From positions 1 through 8,978 of the forward strand of contig WTJQ01000099.1 of assembly GCA_011524785.1 (NCBI GenBank): a stretch of 8,978 nt of DNA, read 5' to 3'. Shown here piece by piece: positions 5,854-8,978 of this stretch; position 1 is the first letter of the stretch; each line of letters opens with the position of its first letter. A program made the position numbers and the translations under genes. The notes under the pieces are model-generated. The model had not been told where the DNA came from. It was given only the letters and a program-made list of their open reading frames with translations, and made no database searches. Source of the stretch: Planctomycetota bacterium. Its GTDB lineage: Bacteria > Planctomycetota > UBA1135 > GCA-002686595.

Positions 5854-6183
5854 GGGCCTGCCGGTCCCCACCAGCAGGCCCTGATCGACTCCAACGAGGG
5901 AGTCAGGATCCCCAGCGCAGCACGTGGCTGCTGGGGGGATCAGCGGGGAGCCGGAGAGCGACGAACGGGCCTCTTCGAGAATTCTCGAGTGCAGCCCCCG
6001 AGCGGCCGTGGGAGGCCCCCGAAAGGGGGCACGTCCCCTGAGGACGACGGTCAGGGATCTCGCGGCGAGCCGGGGACCAAGGGGGAGGGGGCCCGTCTCC
6101 GGGCCCCCTCGTCTCCTTCCTCATCTTCTGTTGTCGGCGACTCCCGTCGCCAGGCAGCCGGCCCCGGCAGGGGGGAGGCTGCC
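5854..6183. other. Hairpin cluster, possible structured RNA locus
   Basis: Consecutive inverted repeats fill this stretch. 5854-5861/5874-5881 is 8 bp with an inner GGT/ACC. GACTCC/GGAGTC is at 5887-5892/5899-5904. 5907-5916 pairs with 5930-5941 with a 2-nt bulge. A 14-bp palindrome, TCGAGAATTCTCGA, is at 5975-5988. GCCCCC-GAAA-GGGGGC at 6015-6030 has a GNRA loop and outer GGGA/TCCC pairs. CCCTGA/TCAGGG is at 6036-6041/6051-6056, an 11-bp stem at 6085-6110, GGCGAC/GTCGCC at 6136-6151 and GGCAGCC/GGCTGCC at 6153-6159/6177-6183. GC-rich DNA gives chance stems, but their number and head-to-tail order are notable. Strand and boundaries are unknown, and I recognise no known RNA family. Confidence 0.4.
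6085..6110 (+). terminator. Possible intrinsic terminator, plus strand
   Basis: GAGGGGGCCCG (6085-6095) and CGGGCCCCCTC (6100-6110) form an 11-bp perfect stem around TCTC. On the plus strand it is followed by a pyrimidine-rich, T-containing tract (GTCTCCTTCCTCATCTTCTG). It could end read-through from the acetyltransferase gene about 380 nt upstream, or an RNA from the hairpin cluster. The tail is not a clean T-run. Confidence 0.4.
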
Positions 6184-6249
6184 CTCTCATCTCACTGGCT
6201 CGTCTCCATGGGGCCGCGGGCGGGGCATGCGCCCGGGGCGCCCAGGGTT

Positions 6250-6290
6250 GGGGACCGAGGGCGCGCGGGGGTCGCGCGCCCGGGGTCCCC
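6250..6290. other. Long two-part hairpin
   Basis: GGGGACC (6250-6256) pairs with GGTCCCC (6284-6290). After a 2x2 internal loop (GA/GG), GGGCGCGCG (6259-6267) pairs with CGCGCGCCC (6273-6281) around GGGGT. This totals 16 perfect pairs in 41 nt. No T-tract follows on either strand, so it is not a standard terminator. It may be a backup terminator in the convergent gap or part of a structured RNA. Confidence 0.55.
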
Positions 6291-6369
6291 TGGAGGCACG
6301 AGGAAGAGCGTGAGGTCGGGCCAGGACCGAACGGCGAGAGCCCGAGAATCCCCCCCAAGATTGCTGGAC

Positions 6370-6513
6370 GCCCTCGAACACACCCCGCTGACGGCGTCCG
6401 ACGGCACCGCGGCGGGAGCGCCCGACGGCACCGCTCTTGGAGCGCCAAACTGCACCGCGCTTGGGGCGCCCCACGACACCGCGCCCTGGGCGCCCTACGA
6501 CCCAGCGCGAGCG
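6370..6513. repeat. 24-bp tandem repeat array, about five units
   Basis: Units begin GCGYCC or GCGCC at 6394, 6418, 6442, 6466 and 6490, with a diverged copy at 6370. Units 1 and 2 share GACGGCACCGC, unit 3 has CTGCACCGC and unit 4 ACGACACCGC. Unit junctions are palindromic: CGGG-AGCG-CCCG, TTGG-AGCG-CCAA, TGGGGCGCCCCA and GGGCGCCC. The unit is eight codons long and stays open in several frames (for example DGTALGAP-like octapeptides on the plus strand). No frame has a plausible gene around it, so it is probably a non-coding minisatellite. Confidence 0.75.
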
Positions 6514-6714
6514 GCCTCTCCAAGACGCCATGGCGACGCCCTCTGGAGGCAGGGCGCCGCGCCCGGCCCACAAGGAAGCGAGCCCTCCCGAGGGAGAGCT
6601 CGCCGCCTGGATGTTGGGTGGGTCGTGATGATCGTCACCGCTCGCGCGGCGAGAGCACCAGCGAGCCGCCGCGCCTCTCCGAACGAGGGAGCGGCACGGC
6701 GTCCCGCATCGGGA

Positions 6715-7332
6715 TCAGCCGAAGACGCCCGTACGCTGGGCCTTCCGGATCTCGCCCTCCTCGGCCCAGATGATCTCGCCCGTCTCGATGTTCACGAGCT
6801 GCAGGACCAGCTGGAAGTAGACGTCCTTGGTCTTCACGCCGGCGGTCTCGAGGGAGCGGCCCTTCTCCTTGGTGATGTCACGCAGGGCGCCGAAGAGGAC
6901 GACGTCCGCTCCGAGCTGCTTGCCAAAGGCCTTGGCCTGAGCCGGGTCGACGCGGCCCGAGCCCTGCTGGAAGCGCACCTGCTGCTCGATCTCGGCCTGG
7001 CCCTGGATCTCGGCGACCACACGGAACTTGCCCTTGCCGACGAGGCTCGCGGTCATCTTGTCGCGCAAGCCGCCGAGATCGATGTGCTCGCCCGTGAGGT
7101 TCTCGATGCCCCCGAAGTAGAGGGCGATGCGCTTGTCGTCGCCCTTCCCCGAGTGGTCGAGGAAGTTCAGGCCCGGCGCTCCCATGAGGCTGTCGACCAT
7201 CTCACCGGAGAAGGTCTGCAGGTCGGTGGAGCCCCAGGCGACGTTGACGGTCTCGGTGGCGGTGGCGTCCCCGTAGCTGGTGGAGCTGCAGGAGGCCGCG
7301 AGGAACAGGGGCAGGATCAGGAGGCACTTCAT
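6715..7332 (-). CDS. lpoB: LpoB-family penicillin-binding-protein activator lipoprotein
   Basis: A 205-residue predicted outer-membrane lipoprotein of the LpoB (YcfM) family. In E. coli, LpoB spans the periplasm and stimulates the peptidoglycan synthase PBP1B. The signal peptide is MKCLLILPLFLAASC, with lipidated C15 and Ser at +2, which does not signal inner-membrane retention in the enterobacterial rule. The globular domain shows RIALYFGGIENLT (68-80), the LRDKMTASLVGKGKFRVV helix-strand (89-106), the QLGADVVLFGALRDI core (139-153) and the family-typical C-terminus YFQLVLQLVNIETGEIIWAEEGEIRK (172-197). E. coli LpoB's long Pro-rich linker is missing, so reach across the periplasm would be shorter. 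It lies 104 nt downstream of the COG3014 gene, with a sigma-54-type promoter in the gap. The ATG is set by the signal peptide; there is no Shine-Dalgarno. Confidence 0.9.
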   Translation of the reverse strand: MKCLLILPLFLAASCSSTSYGDATATETVNVAWGSTDLQTFSGEMVDSLMGAPGLNFLDHSGKGDDKRIALYFGGIENLTGEHIDLGGLRDKMTASLVGKGKFRVVAEIQGQAEIEQQVRFQQGSGRVDPAQAKAFGKQLGADVVLFGALRDITKEKGRSLETAGVKTKDVYFQLVLQLVNIETGEIIWAEEGEIRKAQRTGVFG

Positions 7333-7379
7333 GGCTGGTTCGGGTCAGGTTGGGTTGCTGCTTCTGGTGTGGATCGATT

Positions 7380-7395
7380 TGCAAGGGCCGTGCCA
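7380..7395 (-). promoter_or_regulatory. Consensus sigma-54 (-24/-12) promoter of lpoB
   Basis: Minus strand 7395 to 7380 reads TGGCACGGCCCTTGCA and is preceded by C, matching the RpoN consensus YTGGCACGRNNNTTGCW at every fixed position. The invariant GG (7394-7393) and GC (7382-7381) are 10 nt apart, as required. Transcription would start about 12 nt downstream near 7369, giving a 5' leader of about 37 nt before the lpoB ATG at 7332. It lies wholly in the gap after the COG3014 stop. Confidence 0.7.
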
Positions 7396-7436
7396 GTGAC
7401 TGCGCGGGCCCTGGTGGAGGGAGGCGGGCCAGGAAC

Positions 7437-8777
7437 TCAGGGAACGGTCTCCGCGGCGGAGGGAACCTCGAGTCCGCCGACCCGGCGAGCATGGAGGTCG
7501 TTCCCGAGTGTCCGGGCGAGGACGAAGACCGTCTCGCCGGGGTCGAGCCGAATCGTGCCCAGGTCGGCCGTGAGGCCTCCAGGCACGGAGAGCGCGAGGG
7601 GGTGCACGCCCGGCGCCGCGTGGGTGATCGCCACCTGCCAGGTGTCCGGCAGGGTGCTCCAGCAGCGCAGGTCGGCACGCTCGGTGGCGATCGTCAGCAC
7701 GTCGCCGAGGATGGCGGCGGCAGCGGCCGCGCCGTCCCCTCCCTCCTGCCGGGCTTGGCGCACAGCGGCCTGGCGCAGCTGCTGCTTCACCACGGTCCGG
7801 AGCAGGTTGCGGGCCGCCATCCAGGCGATCCGGTCGGCGAGGGACTCCTGGGCGAGGGCATGCACGGCCTCGATCTCAGCGCTGCGCACGGCGACGCCGG
7901 AGAGCGTCATCTCCAGGTGCTGGACCGGCTGGGGCCTGCGCTCGAGGCGAGGCAGCGCGAGGCTGACCGCGCCGTCGGGCGTGAGGATGTCCTGGCGCGC
8001 CTCGACCTTGACCGGGCCGCGGCCCACGCCGGCGATCAGCACGACGCGCGCCGCGCCCTCGGGCAGGGCGGCGGCCTCGCCATCGCGGGCCACGAGGCGC
8101 TCGAGCTCCTCCGCGCGTGCGAGCCGGGTCGCGCAGCGCTGCAGGGCCGGGCGGTGAACGGAGGGCGCCAGCCCCTTGGCCTCGAGCGCACTCCAGTCGA
8201 TCCAGGCCTCGTCGTGCTCCTCGCGGAGCTCGTGGCCGATGGCGGACAGGAAGTGGGCGAGGCCGGCCCCGCGGTACTCCTTGTCGTAGAAGGTGCCCTC
8301 GGCCGCGAGCAGGCGGTTGGAGCGTCGAACCTCGACCAGGGTGTCCTCGAGCGCACCCAGCCCCAGGTAGGCGAGCCCCCACATGACGTGGAGCATCACG
8401 CGCTCGTAGCCCTCGCCCTGGTAGGTGGACAGGCCCTCGCTGAGGAACAGGCCGCTGAAGCCGGCCGCGAGGCTGCCAGGATCGAGCAGGCCCTGAGCCT
8501 CGAGCTCGGCGACGCTGGCGCCCGCCCGCTCGAACCAGCGAATGGCCTCCTCCCAACGCCCGTCGGTCAGGGCCACCGTGCCCGCCTCGGCCCCCGCCAG
8601 GAACTCGGAGGCGGTGGCCTCGGGGTCCCCGAACTCCTCCTCGGCCTGGGAGAACCGCCCGGCCTCGAAGTCCCGCAGCGCCGCGTCGGTCCGGTCGCGG
8701 TAGGTCGCGCACGAGCTGACGCCGGCGGCCAGGAGCCAGACGGCGGTCCTACGGCTGGTGGACCAGGAGGAGGACAT
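7437..8777 (-). CDS. COG3014-family TPR-like lipoprotein
   Basis: A 446-residue predicted lipoprotein of the uncharacterised COG3014 family, which as I recall is often encoded beside lpoB. A short basic N-region (SRR 8-10), hydrophobic stretch and lipobox VSSC (20-23) place lipidated C23 at the envelope. The helical N-terminal half resembles TPRs (about 30-90, then 123-160) and has the family hallmark YQGEGYERVMLHVMWGLAYL (119-138) leading to VEVRRSNRL. The middle is beta-rich (about 244-300). A helical segment (302-345) precedes an Ala run (350-355). ERADLRCWSTLPDTWQVA (366-383) matches the family's C-terminal D-x-R-x-W-x-x-LP motif. The function is unknown; involvement with LpoB in cell-wall synthesis is inferred. 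An in-frame ATG at 8858 lies upstream of the predicted transcription start, so 8777 is preferred. Confidence 0.88.
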   Translation of the reverse strand: MSSSWSTSRRTAVWLLAAGVSSCATYRDRTDAALRDFEAGRFSQAEEEFGDPEATASEFLAGAEAGTVALTDGRWEEAIRWFERAGASVAELEAQGLLDPGSLAAGFSGLFLSEGLSTYQGEGYERVMLHVMWGLAYLGLGALEDTLVEVRRSNRLLAAEGTFYDKEYRGAGLAHFLSAIGHELREEHDEAWIDWSALEAKGLAPSVHRPALQRCATRLARAEELERLVARDGEAAALPEGAARVVLIAGVGRGPVKVEARQDILTPDGAVSLALPRLERRPQPVQHLEMTLSGVAVRSAEIEAVHALAQESLADRIAWMAARNLLRTVVKQQLRQAAVRQARQEGGDGAAAAAAILGDVLTIATERADLRCWSTLPDTWQVAITHAAPGVHPLALSVPGGLTADLGTIRLDPGETVFVLARTLGNDLHARRVGGLEVPSAAETVP

Positions 8778-8853
8778 GGGGACGCCGGGAGTGGACACGG
8801 GGTGGGGACGGAAGCGGGTGGAGCCCGCTCGGGCTCGCTCGAGCCAGAACAGG

Positions 8854-8869
8854 ATCAAGCCCTGTGCCA
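8854..8869 (-). promoter_or_regulatory. Near-consensus sigma-54 promoter of the COG3014 gene
   Basis: Minus strand 8869 to 8854 reads TGGCACAGGGCTTGAT, preceded by C. The -24 element is perfect and the spacing is right, but the -12 GC is GA, a substitution at a normally invariant base. A second TGGCAC at 8880-8875 lacks a partner. Predicted start is near 8843, giving a leader of about 65 nt. A TAGGGT hexamer at 8890-8885 is an alternative, sigma-70-type, element. Confidence 0.35.
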
Positions 8870-8941
8870 GCCAAGTGCCACCGGACCCTACCAGCCAGCG
8901 GGGTGGAGCGCCTCCGGGCTGGCCCCCCGCGAGGAGGCCCC

Positions 8942-8947
8942 TAGAAT
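8942..8947 (+). promoter_or_regulatory. Possible -10 box TAGAAT at right edge
   Basis: TAGAAT is one mismatch from TATAAT and lies 10 nt before an ATG at 8958. Transcription would begin at or next to that ATG, giving a nearly leaderless message. No good -35 is seen at the usual spacing. Confidence 0.35.
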
Positions 8948-8957
8948 GGTCCGCGGC

Positions 8958-8978
8958 ATGCCCAACGCCCCCGCCCCC
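8958..8978 (+). CDS. Possible start of a gene cut by the window edge
   Basis: Only seven codons (MPNAPAP) are inside the window, starting at an ATG 10 nt after a TAGAAT hexamer and divergent from the COG3014 gene. Nothing can be said about the product. The call rests on the position of the start codon and the -10-like box, and the match could be chance. Confidence 0.25.

Larger units (their letters stand above)
5707..6714. other. 1-kb convergent intergenic region without a gene
   Basis: No credible protein gene is found between the acetyltransferase and lpoB stops. Open frames translate to Arg/Pro/Gly/Ala-rich sequence without domains, and the largest plus-strand one only stays open by running antisense through lpoB. 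The content is a 15-bp tandem array (5791-5850), a run of hairpins (about 5854-6183), a long two-part hairpin (6250-6290) and a 24-bp tandem array (6370-6513). Other palindromes include GCCGAGGCCTCGGC (5758-5771), CGCCATGGCG (6526-6535) and a near-palindrome GTGATGATCGTCAC (6625-6638). TCCCG/CGGGA (6702-6706/6710-6714) abuts the lpoB stop. Confidence 0.65.

Noticed and set aside
6625..6638. Near-palindrome GTGATGATCGTCAC as an operator
   Set aside because: One mismatch, located between convergent gene ends and far from any start codon; no nearby promoter to regulate.
5989..8157. Plus-strand open frame of over 700 codons across the gap and both lipoprotein genes
   Set aside because: It is antisense to two genes with clear signal peptides and family motifs, and the translation is low complexity.

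Overview
The window is about 9 kb of very GC-rich chromosomal DNA, by eye near 70% G+C with most third codon positions G or C. It carries eight well-supported protein genes and no phage, plasmid, transposase, CRISPR, tRNA or rRNA signature. Two genes encode predicted lipoproteins, one of them an LpoB-type penicillin-binding-protein activator, so the organism has a Gram-negative-style envelope. The mix (ATP-type pckA of an unusual subtype, LpoB plus COG3014, sigma-54-like promoters, no Shine-Dalgarno sequences) would fit a GC-rich planctomycete or a similar environmental lineage. That placement is inference; no taxonomic marker gene is present.

Layout. 1-394 is non-coding and holds a decaying 21-bp tandem array. 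395-1273 (-) is a radical SAM protein, divergent from 1400-1720 (+), a MIP18/SufT-type (DUF59) protein. The latter converges on a TPR protein at 1808-2236 (-), and a 21-bp perfect hairpin at 1737-1782 lies between them. Upstream of the TPR gene on the same strand are pckA (2334-3992, -), with a 16-bp perfect hairpin after its stop, and a sugar-nucleotide epimerase (4107-5045, -). The epimerase is divergent from a RimJ/RimL-like acetyltransferase (5110-5706, +). 5707-6714 is a 1-kb convergent gap with no credible gene but two tandem arrays (15-bp and 24-bp units) and a dense run of hairpins. 6715-7332 (-) is an LpoB-family lipoprotein and 7437-8777 (-) a COG3014-family TPR lipoprotein. The last 21 bases may begin another + strand gene.

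How the parts relate. The clearest functional unit is the COG3014-lpoB pair, probably outer-membrane regulators of peptidoglycan synthesis. A consensus -24/-12 (sigma-54) promoter lies directly upstream of lpoB and a near-match lies upstream of the COG3014 gene, so the pair may be under RpoN control. The radical SAM and DUF59 genes share a divergent promoter region and an iron-sulfur theme. pckA is central carbon metabolism (gluconeogenesis) and the epimerase serves surface sugar synthesis; neither is obviously tied to its neighbours.

The most unusual material is non-coding: three unrelated short tandem arrays, each 3' of a gene and each with a unit length divisible by three, and the hairpin-packed interval at about 5854-6290. 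I see no complete new defence or biosynthetic system.
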